Translations under genes and position numbers: made by a program
Notes under the pieces: model-generated
What the model was told of the DNA's origin: nothing
Database searches by the model: none
What the model saw: only the letters and a program-made list of their open reading frames with translations
Assembly: GCA_018000455.1 (NCBI GenBank)
Contig: JAGNJW010000002.1
Location: 62,001-126,000 of the forward strand
Reading direction: 5' to 3'
From: Acidobacteriota bacterium
GTDB taxonomy: Bacteria; Acidobacteriota; Vicinamibacteria; Vicinamibacterales; UBA2999
Length of the DNA stretch: 64,000 nucleotides
Part shown: positions 9,116-17,547 of the stretch, in pieces
How positions within the stretch are numbered: position 1 is the stretch's first letter
How the letters are laid out: each line of letters opens with the position of its first letter

Positions 9116-10027
9116 ATGGACGCGCTGTTGCTGCCGATGCTTTTCCTGGCCACGGCTACCGCCACCGGCACCGTGCTGTGGTACCTGACCGAACCGGACC
9201 CGATGAAACGCCGGCTCTCGGAGGTCGTCGCGGGCGTACCGACCGCCCCGGGACGCCGCGAGTCGGTGATCTCCGAGGGCCCGAGTCAGATGGCCCGCCG
9301 CGCTCGAAGGTTCGTCCCGAAGTCTCCCGAGCACATGAGCCACATCCAGCACATGCTGGCGAGCGCCGGGTACCACGGCGAGTGGCCAGTCATCCTCTTC
9401 TCGGGCGTGCAGATCGCCCTGCCCGTCGCTGTCTTCGTCACGGTCGTCGCCACGTTTGGCCTCGGCGCGCCGGTGCTGTTTGGCGCCATCGGCGCCGCAC
9501 TCAGCTACTACGTGCCCGTGTTCTGGTTGGGGCGCAAGATCGATGACCGCCGGCGGGAGATCCGCAACGGTCTGCCGGATGCCACCGATCTGCTCATCGT
9601 GTGCCTCGAGGCCGGCTCGGGCATCGATCAGGCACTGGCGCGTGTCGGCGAGGAACTGGAAATCGCCTACCCGTCGCTGTCCCACGAGCTGGAGCTAATC
9701 GGCTCGGAGACCCGCGCCGGCAAGCCGCGCATGGAGGCATTCAAGAATTTCGCCGAGCGGACCAAGGTGGACGATGCACGGTCGCTGGTGACGATGCTGG
9801 TGCAGACGGACCGCTTCGGTACCAGCGTTGGTCAGGCACTGCGCACGCACGCTGATACCTCGCGCACCAAGCGTCGCCAGCGTGCCGAAGAACGCGCCGC
9901 CAAGCTCGGCGTGAAATTGCTGTTCCCGCTCGTCTTCTGTCTGTTCCCCGCTTTCTTCACCGTCGTCCTGGGCCCGGCGATGGTGCAGATCTACCGGCAG
10001 TTCATCATGGGGCTGGGCTCGAAGTAG
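9116..10027 (+). CDS. tadC: Tad platform protein TadC
   Basis: A 303-residue T2SSF-family inner-membrane protein, the second platform subunit. The domain (about residues 150-280) has G-L-P-D-A-T-D-L-L-I-V-C-L-E-A-G-S-G-I followed by F-A-E-R-T-K-V-D-D-A-R-S-L, both typical of TadC. Hydrophobic segments lie near the N-terminus, at about 95-140, and at the C-terminus (L-L-F-P-L-V-F-C-L-F). The ATG directly abuts the tadB stop, so translation is probably coupled. Confidence 0.93.
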   Translation: MDALLLPMLFLATATATGTVLWYLTEPDPMKRRLSEVVAGVPTAPGRRESVISEGPSQMARRARRFVPKSPEHMSHIQHMLASAGYHGEWPVILFSGVQIALPVAVFVTVVATFGLGAPVLFGAIGAALSYYVPVFWLGRKIDDRRREIRNGLPDATDLLIVCLEAGSGIDQALARVGEELEIAYPSLSHELELIGSETRAGKPRMEAFKNFAERTKVDDARSLVTMLVQTDRFGTSVGQALRTHADTSRTKRRQRAEERAAKLGVKLLFPLVFCLFPAFFTVVLGPAMVQIYRQFIMGLGSK

Positions 10028-10076
10028 TCACCCAAGATGCGTTGGTCGTTGATTGGGGCTACATGGAGGATCAATC

Positions 10077-10172
10077 GTGGAAACATGGCAAATCATCATG
10101 TACGTCGTGGGCGCCATCCTGCTGCTGGCGTACTTCAAGCGCCGCAGCGATCGCCTGGGACGGCACGAGTAA
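10077..10172 (+). CDS. 31-residue single-membrane-segment peptide
   Basis: A short frame from GTG 10077 to TAA 10172. It has a strong ribosome binding site, GGAGG at 10065-10069, seven bases upstream of the start. The product begins M-E-T-W-Q-I-I-M-Y-V-V, continues with a hydrophobic helix of about 16 residues (M-Y-V-V-G-A-I-L-L-L-A-Y), and ends in a basic, polar tail (K-R-R-S-D-R-L-G-R-H-E). This is the layout of a real small membrane protein with its tail in the cytoplasm by the positive-inside rule. It directly follows tadC. I recognise no family. It overlaps the predicted N-terminus of the next gene in another frame. Confidence 0.6.
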   Translation: METWQIIMYVVGAILLLAYFKRRSDRLGRHE

Positions 10173-10915
10173 GCGGCCGTCGTCGCGTCGCGCTCTCCAG
10201 TGCGTTCCTGGTAGCCTCGGTGGCAGTCAGCGCCTGCGCCACATCACGGCCACCGTCATTGGCCGACCGGTTCATAACACCAGGCACGCCGACGGTCGAC
10301 CTGAGCGCGCCGTCAGACATCGCCGGCCCGACGCCGCCACCGATGACCGAGTCGCCGCCGGTGACCGAGTCGTCGCCGGTGACCGAGTCGTCGCCGGAGT
10401 CGCCCCGCGTGGCACCTACAGGGGTCACCGCCGCCACACTCGAGGAGAGTTCAGCCCTGCTCAGGGCCCGGCTGGCCGCCCTGGCGGCGTCGCCGACGCC
10501 TGAGGCGCACCTTGACGTCGCCGCAGCCTATGCCAGTTACCACGTGCACGACCGCGCCTTCGACTATCTCACCGCGGGCCTTGCGCGCTACCCCAAGCAC
10601 GCCGGCCTGCACGACGCCGTGGCACGGCTGTGGCGCGACTGGGGCCTGCCAGATCTCGCGCTGCGACATGCCCACCTGGCGGTCCGCTACGCGCCGGACT
10701 CGGCGGCAACCCTCACGACACTGGGCTCGGTGTTGTGGGCCCTCGACGTCCACGACGACGCGGCTCGGGCCTTCGAACGCGCCTTCGCGCTGGAGCCGAC
10801 GGCCCGCTACGCCCGGCACAACTGGTGCACGGCTGTCGCCGCCCTCGGCCGCCCGCAGCCCTTCGCCTGTGACGTTCCCTATGCTGAACAGGTGCCCGGG
10901 AAGACGACGCGATGA
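10085..10915 (+). CDS. TPR lipoprotein, possible TadD-like pilotin
   Basis: A predicted lipoprotein with TPR-like repeats at the end of the tad genes. A hydrophobic stretch ends in a lipobox V-S-A-C, a Ser/Pro/Thr-rich linker follows, and then alpha-helical TPR-like repeats (A-F-D-Y-L-T-A-G-L-A-R-Y-P and A-A-R-A-F-E-R-A-F-A-L-E-P). TadD in other tad loci is a TPR lipoprotein that helps the secretin; equivalence is inferred from position and fold. The start is unclear. The only in-frame ATGs are 10037 and 10085, and both leave a long extension before the signal sequence that overlaps the 31-residue frame. A frameshift or a non-standard start near 10170 is possible. The stop overlaps the next ATG by four bases. 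Confidence 0.7.
   Translation: MANHHVRRGRHPAAGVLQAPQRSPGTARVSGRRRVALSSAFLVASVAVSACATSRPPSLADRFITPGTPTVDLSAPSDIAGPTPPPMTESPPVTESSPVTESSPESPRVAPTGVTAATLEESSALLRARLAALAASPTPEAHLDVAAAYASYHVHDRAFDYLTAGLARYPKHAGLHDAVARLWRDWGLPDLALRHAHLAVRYAPDSAATLTTLGSVLWALDVHDDAARAFERAFALEPTARYARHNWCTAVAALGRPQPFACDVPYAEQVPGKTTR
10343..10396 (+). repeat. three tandem 18-base units coding a T-E-S-x-P linker
   Basis: Three consecutive 18-base units of the form RTGACCGAGTCGYCGCCG encode M/V-T-E-S-P/S-P three times in the linker of the TPR lipoprotein. The second and third copies are identical, which suggests recent slippage-type duplication. The repeat lengthens a flexible, low-complexity tether between the lipid anchor and the TPR domain. 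Confidence 0.8.
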
Positions 10916-12228
10916 GGCCCGCTACGGCTGTGCCCACCCGTCCGGAGATGCCACGAGCTCCCCTCACGGTGGAGGAGACGGGACTGCCGCACGACCTGCT
11001 GCAGCAGCTCGTGCTGAAGACCCTGCACGTCGCTGGCGAGCAGACCGCCGCAGCCCTGTGCGGCCGCCTCGGAGTGGTGCACTCTGTGCTGGAACCGGTG
11101 CTGCACCACCTCAAGCGATCGTATCTGTCGGAGGTCTGGGGTGGCGGGACCATCGGCGGCCCGTCGTATGTCTACCGTGTCACCGACGCCGGACGCGACC
11201 GCGCGGCCATGGCGCTCGAACAGAGCCAGTACGTGGGCGCGGCGCCGGTCCCGTTCTCACAGTACGCCGACTACATGCGAAGCTACGCCCGCGCCGCCTT
11301 CACGGCGGTGACGCGCGCCGACGTCGAGGGGGCCTTCTCGCATCTCGTGCTCAGCCGGCGGGTGCTCGACCAGCTGGGCCCGGCCGTCAATGGCGGACAC
11401 TCGCTGTTCGTTTACGGGCCGCCTGGCAACGGCAAGACCGTCATCTCGCAGGGCATCGCTGGACTACTGACGGGCGACGTCGCGATTCCTCACGCCATTG
11501 ACTTCGACGGTCATCTCGTCCAAGTCTTCGATCCTGCGGTCCACGAGCCGCTGCCGCTTGCCGACAGCCACGCGCTCGACCGCGGAGAAGCCGCGCCCGA
11601 CGCGCGCTGGCTCCGCTGCCGCCGACCGCTGGTGACCGTCGGCGGCGAACTCACGCTGCAGTCGCTCGAACTGGCCTACAACGCCGCCTCGCGTCTGTAT
11701 CAGGCGCCCGTACAGCTGCTGGCCAACGGCGGCGTGCTCGTGATCGACGATTTCGGCCGCCAACGGTGTTCGGTCGTCGACCTGCTCAACCGCTGGATCA
11801 CGCCGCTCGAGAGCCGCACCGACTACCTCACACTGCAGTCGGGCCAGAAGATGCCGGTGCCCTTCGTGGTGCTGGTCGTATTCGCGACCAATATTCAGCC
11901 GGCCGATCTCGTGGACGAGGCGTTCTTGCGCCGCATCCACTACAAAGTGTTCGCCGAGAACCCCTCGGTCAACGACTTCAAGCGGATCTTCGAGCGCTGC
12001 TGCCGCGACCAGGGACTGGCCTACGACGGCGCCATGGTGGATCGTCTCGTCACGGATTTCTTCCGCCGCCGCGGCATCGCGCTGCGCGGCTGCTATCCGC
12101 GCGATCTCATCGAGCATGCGCTGGCCATCGCCGACTACCTCGGCGCCAGCCGCACGCTCACCGATGCGGGCTTGCTCGACGCGTGCGCCAGCTACTTCCT
12201 CGACGAACAGAGCGTCGGACCCGCCTGA
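10912..12228 (+). CDS. winged-helix AAA ATPase of the tad locus
   Basis: A 438-residue cytoplasmic AAA-type ATPase. Residues about 20-95 look like a winged-helix or helical DNA-/protein-binding domain ending in a wing (S-Y-V-Y-R-V-T-D-A-G). The ATPase domain has Walker A G-P-P-G-N-G-K-T at 169-176, Walker B V-L-V-I-D-D at 275-280, a sensor-like A-T-N-I-Q-P and an arginine-bearing F-L-R-R-I. I do not recognise a named family member. Its overlap with the lipoprotein before it and the VWFA protein after it (TGATG) argues for one expression unit. ATPase plus VWFA gene pairs recall MoxR/VWA systems, but the VWFA partner here is exported, so direct contact is uncertain. Confidence 0.8.
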   Translation: MRPATAVPTRPEMPRAPLTVEETGLPHDLLQQLVLKTLHVAGEQTAAALCGRLGVVHSVLEPVLHHLKRSYLSEVWGGGTIGGPSYVYRVTDAGRDRAAMALEQSQYVGAAPVPFSQYADYMRSYARAAFTAVTRADVEGAFSHLVLSRRVLDQLGPAVNGGHSLFVYGPPGNGKTVISQGIAGLLTGDVAIPHAIDFDGHLVQVFDPAVHEPLPLADSHALDRGEAAPDARWLRCRRPLVTVGGELTLQSLELAYNAASRLYQAPVQLLANGGVLVIDDFGRQRCSVVDLLNRWITPLESRTDYLTLQSGQKMPVPFVVLVVFATNIQPADLVDEAFLRRIHYKVFAENPSVNDFKRIFERCCRDQGLAYDGAMVDRLVTDFFRRRGIALRGCYPRDLIEHALAIADYLGASRTLTDAGLLDACASYFLDEQSVGPA

Positions 12229-14192
12229 TGCCTGTCTCGGGTTGGCGGCAGGTAGTACTGACGGTGCTGGCACTGGCACCGCTGGCGGCGTCTGCTCAAA
12301 CTACCGTCGTGCGCATCACGTCGCCACTTGGCCGCACCGGTGTGCCTGGCGTCATCCGCGTCGTCGCTCAGGTGCAGACCGCCGCCGAACGGGGCGTGGT
12401 GCCGGTCCATTTCTTCGTCGACGGCGTCACCATTGGCGACGACCTCGACGGACCGCCCTACGTTGTCGAGTGGGAAGACGTCAACCCCTACGAGGCCCGC
12501 GAGATCCGCGTCGACGTGGAGAATGGCCAGGGCGGCGTCGTGAGCGACACGGTGAAACTGCCGGCCCTCGAAGTGCTCGAGGAGACCAGTGTCGCCTCGG
12601 TGCTCATCGAGGCCACGGTCGTCGACGAGCACAATCGCTATGTATCGACGCTCGCCCTGGACGACTTCCGCCTCAGCGAAGACGGCGTGCCGCAGTCGCT
12701 CGATCTGGTCCAGTTGCAATCACTGCCGACGACGTTCACGCTCCTCATCGACGTCAGTCAGAGTCTGCATCGGCGCATCGACATGGTGAAGGCGGCGGCC
12801 CGGCGCCTTGCCTCTCGCCTGCGCTCCGGCGACCATGTGATCGTTGCGCCGTTTCGCACCAGGGTCGAGTCCACGACCGGACCGACTGCCGACGAACTGA
12901 CGATCGCCGAGGCCATCGACGCCGTCTCCGCCCGCGGCGGCACGGCCATCCTCGACGCGTTGGCGACCGTACCGGACATGTTCGCTCACGTCGCCGGCCG
13001 GCACGTCGTCGTCCTCCTCACAGACGGCTACGATGAGCAGAGCGTCACGACCTACGAGGACGCGATGATTGCCCTGCAACGGCTGCAGGCGACGGTCTAC
13101 GTGGTGGGCATCGGCGGCGTCGCCGGCATCTCACTCAAGGGTGAGACACTGCTCAGGCGTGTCGCCGCGCAAATGGGCGGCCGGGCGTTCTTTCCGATCC
13201 GCGCCGAGCAGCTACCCGACGTCCATGCCGCCGTGGCGGCCGATGCCTTCCATCGTTACGTGATCAGCTACACGCCGCAGAGGCAGGAGGCCGACGGATC
13301 GTTCCGCGCCATCGCTCTCACGACTCCATACGACAATTTTCGGGTGCGGGCCCGCGAAGGCTACTTCGCGCCGAAGCCGCCGCCCGTGAGACCGACTCTC
13401 GAGTTCAGTGCCAGCCGCGAGCACGGTGCGGGCGGTTCACTCTCGGCCAGCGACCTCATCGTCGTGGAGGACGGCGTCGTGCAACAAGTCGAGTCGTTCG
13501 AGGAAGCCGTCTCGCCGATCTCGATCGCCATGGTCATCGACGCCAGCGGCAGCATGCGGCGCGCCTTGCCGGTCGCCCAGGCGGCCGCGCGCACCTTTGT
13601 CACGTCACTCAGGCCGAACGATCCCCTGGCGCTCGTGCGCTTCGCCGACCGCGTGGTCGTCGAGCACGAGTTCTCGGAGCGGCGCCACACGACGACCGAT
13701 GCTATCGACCGGCTTCAGGCCGCAGGTGGCACGGCCCTGTGGGACGCGCTGCACGACTCGATGATGATGCTGAGGCAGCGTACCGGCCGGCGCGCCATCG
13801 TGCTGCTATCGGACGGCCGCGACGAGGACAATCCTGGCACGGCCCCTGGCAGCGACCACACGCTCACTGACGTGCTGGCGCTCGTGCGTGAGACCGATAC
13901 GGTCGTCTATGCCATCGGCCTCGGCTCGAACGTCGACCGGCCGGCGCTCGAACGCATCGCGCAAATGTCGGGCGGTACGGCGACGTTTCCCCTCGAAGCG
14001 GCCGCCCTCGAAGGCGAGTACCAACGTGTCCTCGAGGCCCTCCGCCAGCGCTACGTGCTCGGCTACACGTCGACCAATTCGAGCCGTGATGGCGCCTGGC
14101 GGAGTGTCGTCATCGCGGCCAGGCCAGGAGGCGTCGCGATTCGGAGTGCCGGTGGCTACCGGGCGCCAGGGCGCGCCGCGCCGCCGCGCTGA
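12228..14192 (+). CDS. exported protein with Ig-like and two VWFA domains
   Basis: A 654-residue exported protein. A signal peptide ends near A-S-A-Q at residue 24. An Ig-like segment follows (about 27-110, with I-T-S-P-L-G and the H-F-F-V-D-G-V strand). Two VWFA domains come next, of the type seen in VWFA-related acidobacterial proteins. Domain 1 has a MIDAS D-V-S-Q-S at 175-179, with G-G-T-A-I-L-D-A-L and L-L-T-D-G. Domain 2 has D-A-S-G-S at 438-442, with G-G-T-A-L-W-D-A-L and L-L-S-D-G. Both metal sites look complete. The start overlaps the ATPase stop. Its place at the end of the pilus locus suggests a surface or adhesin role; that is inference. Confidence 0.85.
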   Translation: MPVSGWRQVVLTVLALAPLAASAQTTVVRITSPLGRTGVPGVIRVVAQVQTAAERGVVPVHFFVDGVTIGDDLDGPPYVVEWEDVNPYEAREIRVDVENGQGGVVSDTVKLPALEVLEETSVASVLIEATVVDEHNRYVSTLALDDFRLSEDGVPQSLDLVQLQSLPTTFTLLIDVSQSLHRRIDMVKAAARRLASRLRSGDHVIVAPFRTRVESTTGPTADELTIAEAIDAVSARGGTAILDALATVPDMFAHVAGRHVVVLLTDGYDEQSVTTYEDAMIALQRLQATVYVVGIGGVAGISLKGETLLRRVAAQMGGRAFFPIRAEQLPDVHAAVAADAFHRYVISYTPQRQEADGSFRAIALTTPYDNFRVRAREGYFAPKPPPVRPTLEFSASREHGAGGSLSASDLIVVEDGVVQQVESFEEAVSPISIAMVIDASGSMRRALPVAQAAARTFVTSLRPNDPLALVRFADRVVVEHEFSERRHTTTDAIDRLQAAGGTALWDALHDSMMMLRQRTGRRAIVLLSDGRDEDNPGTAPGSDHTLTDVLALVRETDTVVYAIGLGSNVDRPALERIAQMSGGTATFPLEAAALEGEYQRVLEALRQRYVLGYTSTNSSRDGAWRSVVIAARPGGVAIRSAGGYRAPGRAAPPR

Positions 14193-14199
14193 CGCCGAT

Positions 14200-14745
14200 T
14201 CAGCGCCTCTTGATCAACTGCAGGAACTCGGCGCGCGTTCGAGCGTCGTCGTGAAACAGCCCCAGCATCGCGCTCGTGACCGTCGTCGACTGCTGCTTCT
14301 CGACGCCCCGCATCGCCATGCACAAGTGAGTTCCTTCGCAGACGACCGCGACGCCGAGCGGCTGGATGGTCTCGCGGATGGTCTCGGCGATCTGGCTGGT
14401 CATGCGTTCCTGGAGCTGCAGGCGGCGGGCGAACATGTCGACCAGGCGCGGCACCTTGCTCAAACCGATGACCTTGCCGTTCGGAATGTAGGCGACATGG
14501 CACTTCCCGAAGAACGGCAGCAGGTGGTGTTCGCATAGACTGTAATAGTCGATGTCGCGCACGATGACCATCTCGTTGTAGTCGACGGTGAACAGCGCGC
14601 CGTTGATGACGTCGGCCACGTTGGTGCGATAGCCGCTGGTGAGATATTCCATCGATCGCGCGACGCGCGCCGGCGTCTCGAGCAGGCCTTCGCGGGAGGG
14701 GTCTTCCCCGATCGCGGCCAGGAGACGCGTGATGAGATCCTGCAT
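14200..14745 (-). CDS. folE: GTP cyclohydrolase I
   Basis: A 181-residue FolE that converts GTP to 7,8-dihydroneopterin triphosphate, the first step of tetrahydrofolate (and pterin) synthesis in the cytoplasm. Zinc ligands are visible as Cys71 and His74 in [10 protein letters not shown], and Cys142 in T-H-L-C-M. The signature [13 protein letters not shown] is present. Length matches the family core. It converges with the VWFA gene with only seven bases between stops. Its ATG (14745-14743) overlaps the ATG of the divergent gene at 14744, so each promoter must lie inside the other gene. Confidence 0.96.
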   Translation of the reverse strand: MQDLITRLLAAIGEDPSREGLLETPARVARSMEYLTSGYRTNVADVINGALFTVDYNEMVIVRDIDYYSLCEHHLLPFFGKCHVAYIPNGKVIGLSKVPRLVDMFARRLQLQERMTSQIAETIRETIQPLGVAVVCEGTHLCMAMRGVEKQQSTTVTSAMLGLFHDDARTRAEFLQLIKRR

Positions 14746-15430
14746 GGGCGTATCTTACCTTGCGGTATTGACGCTCCTCGTCAGCCCGACGGTTCACCAT
14801 GGCGCAGCCCAGGACCACGCAGTGGTGGCCGCATCGGATCCAGACGCGCTGTACCGCGAGCGCAAGCGCCCATCGAGCGCGCTGGCAGCCGAGCAGATCT
14901 GGAGCGGCCGCCTGGCGGCGAACGAGGGCGACTTCGAGTCGGCATGGAAGTTAGCCAAGGCGCGCTACTGGCTCGGCACCAACGGTCCGGGCACGCCGGA
15001 GGAGAAGAAGCGTTGGCTCGAGCGTGGGATCGCCGCGGCGCGCGCGGCCACAACGGCCAAGGCCGACGCCGTCGAGGGCTACTTCTGGCTGGCCGCCAAC
15101 ATGGGGGCACTCGCCGACGCCCACGGCTTGCGCCAGGGCATCAAGTACCGCGGCCCGATCAAAGAAGCGCTCGAGAAAGCCCTGGCGCTGCAGCCCTCGT
15201 ATCTCGATGGGTCGCCAGACCGGGCGCTCGGCCGCTGGTATTTCAAGGTGCCAGGCGTGCTCGGGGGCGACGACGAGAAGGCCGAGACCCTGATCGAGCT
15301 CGACAAGCGGGCCGAGGCGCGCACCGTGCTGCAGGCGGCCATCGACGCGGGACCGGATCCCGATTGGGCGCCAGAGGATGCGCGTTTCAAGGTCGAGGCG
15401 CGCCGGCTGCTCGCCTCGCTGAAGCATTGA
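14744..15430 (+). CDS. exported TPR-like protein
   Basis: A 228-residue protein with a probable signal sequence ([10 protein letters not shown], ending near G-A-A-Q) and an all-alpha TPR-like domain. It resembles small periplasmic TPR proteins of the TatT-like group: [19 protein letters not shown], and [13 protein letters not shown]. The substrate is unknown. The start is ATG 14744, which overlaps the folE start codon on the other strand through a CATG palindrome. A start further in, such as TTG 14768, would break the signal sequence. It converges with the dehydrogenase gene at 15467. Confidence 0.72.
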   Translation: MGVSYLAVLTLLVSPTVHHGAAQDHAVVAASDPDALYRERKRPSSALAAEQIWSGRLAANEGDFESAWKLAKARYWLGTNGPGTPEEKKRWLERGIAAARAATTAKADAVEGYFWLAANMGALADAHGLRQGIKYRGPIKEALEKALALQPSYLDGSPDRALGRWYFKVPGVLGGDDEKAETLIELDKRAEARTVLQAAIDAGPDPDWAPEDARFKVEARRLLASLKH

Positions 15431-15434
15431 CTCA

Positions 15435-15452
15435 GCCGCCGTCTCGGGCGGC
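15435..15452. terminator. weak hairpin between convergent genes
   Basis: GCCGCC at 15435-15440 can pair with GGCGGC at 15447-15452 around a six-base loop. It lies in the 36-base gap between the TPR-like gene and the convergent dehydrogenase gene. There is no T-run on either side, so intrinsic termination is doubtful. Confidence 0.25.
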
Positions 15453-15466
15453 CGGTCCCCTCCGGG

Positions 15467-16309
15467 TCAGTAGGTGTAGAAGCCGCGGCCGCTTTTCTTG
15501 CCAAGGTAGCCTGCCAGCACCATGCGCTTCAAGAGCGGCGGCGGCGCGAAGCGGGTCTCTCGAAATTCGTCGAACATGATGTTGGCGATGAAGTAGGTGG
15601 TGTCGAGACCGACGAAGTCGAGGAGCGTGAATGGCCCCATGGGATAGCCGCACCCGAGCTTCATGGCTGTGTCGATGTCTTCAACCGTGCCCAGGCCTTC
15701 CTCATGGCAGCGGATGGCATCGAGCAGGTAGGGCACCAGCAGCCGGTTGACGATGAATCCGCCGCGATCCGGAGCCGTGACCGCGTCCTTGCCGAGTTTC
15801 TGCGCGAACGCAAAGAGTGCCTGGTGAGTCTCCTCGCTGGTCGTCAGCGCGCGGATGACTTCCACGAGCTTCATGAGCGGCACGGGGTTGAAGAAGTGGA
15901 GGCCGCCGAACTTGTCGGGACGTTTGGTCGACGCCGCCAGCTCGGTCACCGACAGTGACGAGGTGTTCGAGGCGAGCAGGCACTCGGGGCCGATGACGGC
16001 TTCGACGGCCGCGTAGGCCTCCCGCTTCGACTCGACATTCTCGACGATCGCCTCGATCACGAGGTCGCAGTTCTTCAGATCGGCGTACGACGTCGTACCC
16101 GAGAGATTTGCGAGAATCCGGGCCTGCTCGTCGGCCGTCATCTTGCCCTTCTCGACACCGCTGGCGAGGAACTTCTCGATGCGGCCGCGCCCCTTGGTCA
16201 GGGCGGCATCGTTCACCTCGAGCACGATCGTCTTGAAGCCAGCCGCCGCCGACACCTGCGCGATGCCCGCGCCCATCAGTCCACACCCAAGCACGCCAAT
16301 CGTCGTCAT
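15467..16309 (-). CDS. hbd: 3-hydroxybutyryl-CoA (3-hydroxyacyl-CoA) dehydrogenase
   Basis: A 280-residue NAD(P)-dependent dehydrogenase that interconverts acetoacetyl-CoA and 3-hydroxybutyryl-CoA. The Rossmann motif G-C-G-L-M-G lies at residues 8-13 after T-T-I-G-V-L. The catalytic His is in G-G-L-H-F-F-N-P-V-P and the signature I-V-N-R-L-L-V-P-Y is present. The length is that of the single-domain Hbd form rather than fused FadB. I start at ATG 16309; the frame is open upstream to 16369, but that would overlap the thiolase stop and lacks family similarity. It is last in a four-gene cluster with two thiolases. Confidence 0.93.
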   Translation of the reverse strand: MTTIGVLGCGLMGAGIAQVSAAAGFKTIVLEVNDAALTKGRGRIEKFLASGVEKGKMTADEQARILANLSGTTSYADLKNCDLVIEAIVENVESKREAYAAVEAVIGPECLLASNTSSLSVTELAASTKRPDKFGGLHFFNPVPLMKLVEVIRALTTSEETHQALFAFAQKLGKDAVTAPDRGGFIVNRLLVPYLLDAIRCHEEGLGTVEDIDTAMKLGCGYPMGPFTLLDFVGLDTTYFIANIMFDEFRETRFAPPPLLKRMVLAGYLGKKSGRGFYTY

Positions 16310-16329
16310 CAGTCGCTCTCCGGTTGGTT

Positions 16330-16347
16330 CCGGGTCCCAGGACCCGG
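16330..16347 (-). repeat. perfect hairpin between thiolase and hbd
   Basis: CCGGGTC at 16330-16336 and GACCCGG at 16341-16347 form a seven-base stem with a four-base loop in the 46-base thiolase-hbd gap. There is no T-run, so it is more likely an mRNA processing or stability element, or part of a GC-rich heptamer-like intergenic repeat, than a terminator. Confidence 0.5.
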
Positions 16348-16355
16348 GTGACGTT

Positions 16356-17537
16356 CTAGATCGATTCAATCACCATCGCGATGCCCTGACCACCACCGAT
16401 ACAGGCCGAGGCCACGCCGTAGGTCTTCTTCCGGCGCCGCAACTCGAGCGCCAGCGTGAGCAGGAGCCTGGCGCCGCTCGCACCGAGCGGATGGCCCAGC
16501 GCGATCGCGCCGCCATTGACGTTCGACCGCTCGGGATCGAGCCCCAGCTCCTTTTCGCACGCCAGGTACTGCGGGGCGAACGCCTCGTTGATCTCGACCA
16601 GATCCAGCTGGCCGAGGCTGAGGCCGGCGCGCTTGAGCGCCTCGCGGATCGCCGGTGCCGGTCCCATGCCCATGAGCCTCGGCTCGACGCCGACCGTCGC
16701 CCACGACACGATGCGCGCCAGCGGCGTCAGGCCCCGCTCGCGCGCGGCCGCCGGCGAGGCGATGACGAGCGCCGCCGCACCATCGACGATGCCACTGGCA
16801 TTGCCCGCGGTGACCACACCGTCCTTCTTGAAGACGGTCGGCAGCGCCGCCAGACCCTCGAGCGTCGTCTCCGGGCGCAGGTGATCGTCGCGGTCGACGA
16901 CGATCGTCCCCTTCTTCGACTTCACTTCGACGGACACCACCTCCTCGGCCATGACGCCCGAGCTCCACGCCTGCGCCGACCGCTGCTGGCTGCGCAGCGC
17001 GTAGGCATCGGCCGCCTCGCGCGTGATGCCGTACTTGGCGGCGCAATTCTCGGCGGTAATCGCCATCGAACACCCGGCATAGGGATCGTTCAGGCCCTCC
17101 CACAGCCAGTCTTCGAGCTTGCCCTGGCCCAGGCGCAGTCCCGAGCGCAGGCCGCGGATGATGTGCGGCACCTGGCTCATGCTCTCCAAACCGCCGGCCA
17201 CGACCATCGCGGCCTCGTCGAGCTTGATGAGCTGGGCGCCGTTGATTACGGCCTGAATGCCGGAGCCGCACAGCCGGTTCACGGTCAGGGCGGGCACCTC
17301 GATCGGGAGCCCGGCGCGCAGGCCCGTGTGCCGCGCGCCGTAATGCGCGTCCACGCTGCTCTGCTGCACGTTGCCCATCACGATGTGATCGATCCACGCC
17401 GGTTCGACGTTCGTGCGCGATAGCGCGCCCCTGGTGGCGATCGCCCCGAGTTCGATCGCCGACAGGTCTTTGAGCGCGCCCACGTGCTGCGCCATCGGCG
17501 TGCGCGCGCCGCCCAGGATGAATACGTCGCTCGTCAT
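16356..17537 (-). CDS. acetyl-CoA acetyltransferase (thiolase)
   Basis: A 393-residue thiolase of the biosynthetic/degradative acetyl-CoA acetyltransferase family. The nucleophile Cys90 is in V-N-R-L-C-G-S-G, the catalytic His in G-G-A-I-A-L-G-H-P-L-G, and the second Cys in A-C-I-G-G-G-Q-G. It would condense or cleave acetoacetyl-CoA, or longer 3-ketoacyl-CoA. Starts at 17543 and 17537 are both possible; I chose 17537 because the GAGG motif is then eight bases upstream instead of two. It lies a few bases after the dehydrogenase-like gene on the same strand. Confidence 0.93.
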   Translation of the reverse strand: MTSDVFILGGARTPMAQHVGALKDLSAIELGAIATRGALSRTNVEPAWIDHIVMGNVQQSSVDAHYGARHTGLRAGLPIEVPALTVNRLCGSGIQAVINGAQLIKLDEAAMVVAGGLESMSQVPHIIRGLRSGLRLGQGKLEDWLWEGLNDPYAGCSMAITAENCAAKYGITREAADAYALRSQQRSAQAWSSGVMAEEVVSVEVKSKKGTIVVDRDDHLRPETTLEGLAALPTVFKKDGVVTAGNASGIVDGAAALVIASPAAARERGLTPLARIVSWATVGVEPRLMGMGPAPAIREALKRAGLSLGQLDLVEINEAFAPQYLACEKELGLDPERSNVNGGAIALGHPLGASGARLLLTLALELRRRKKTYGVASACIGGGQGIAMVIESI

Positions 17538-17547
17538 GCTCATGTCC

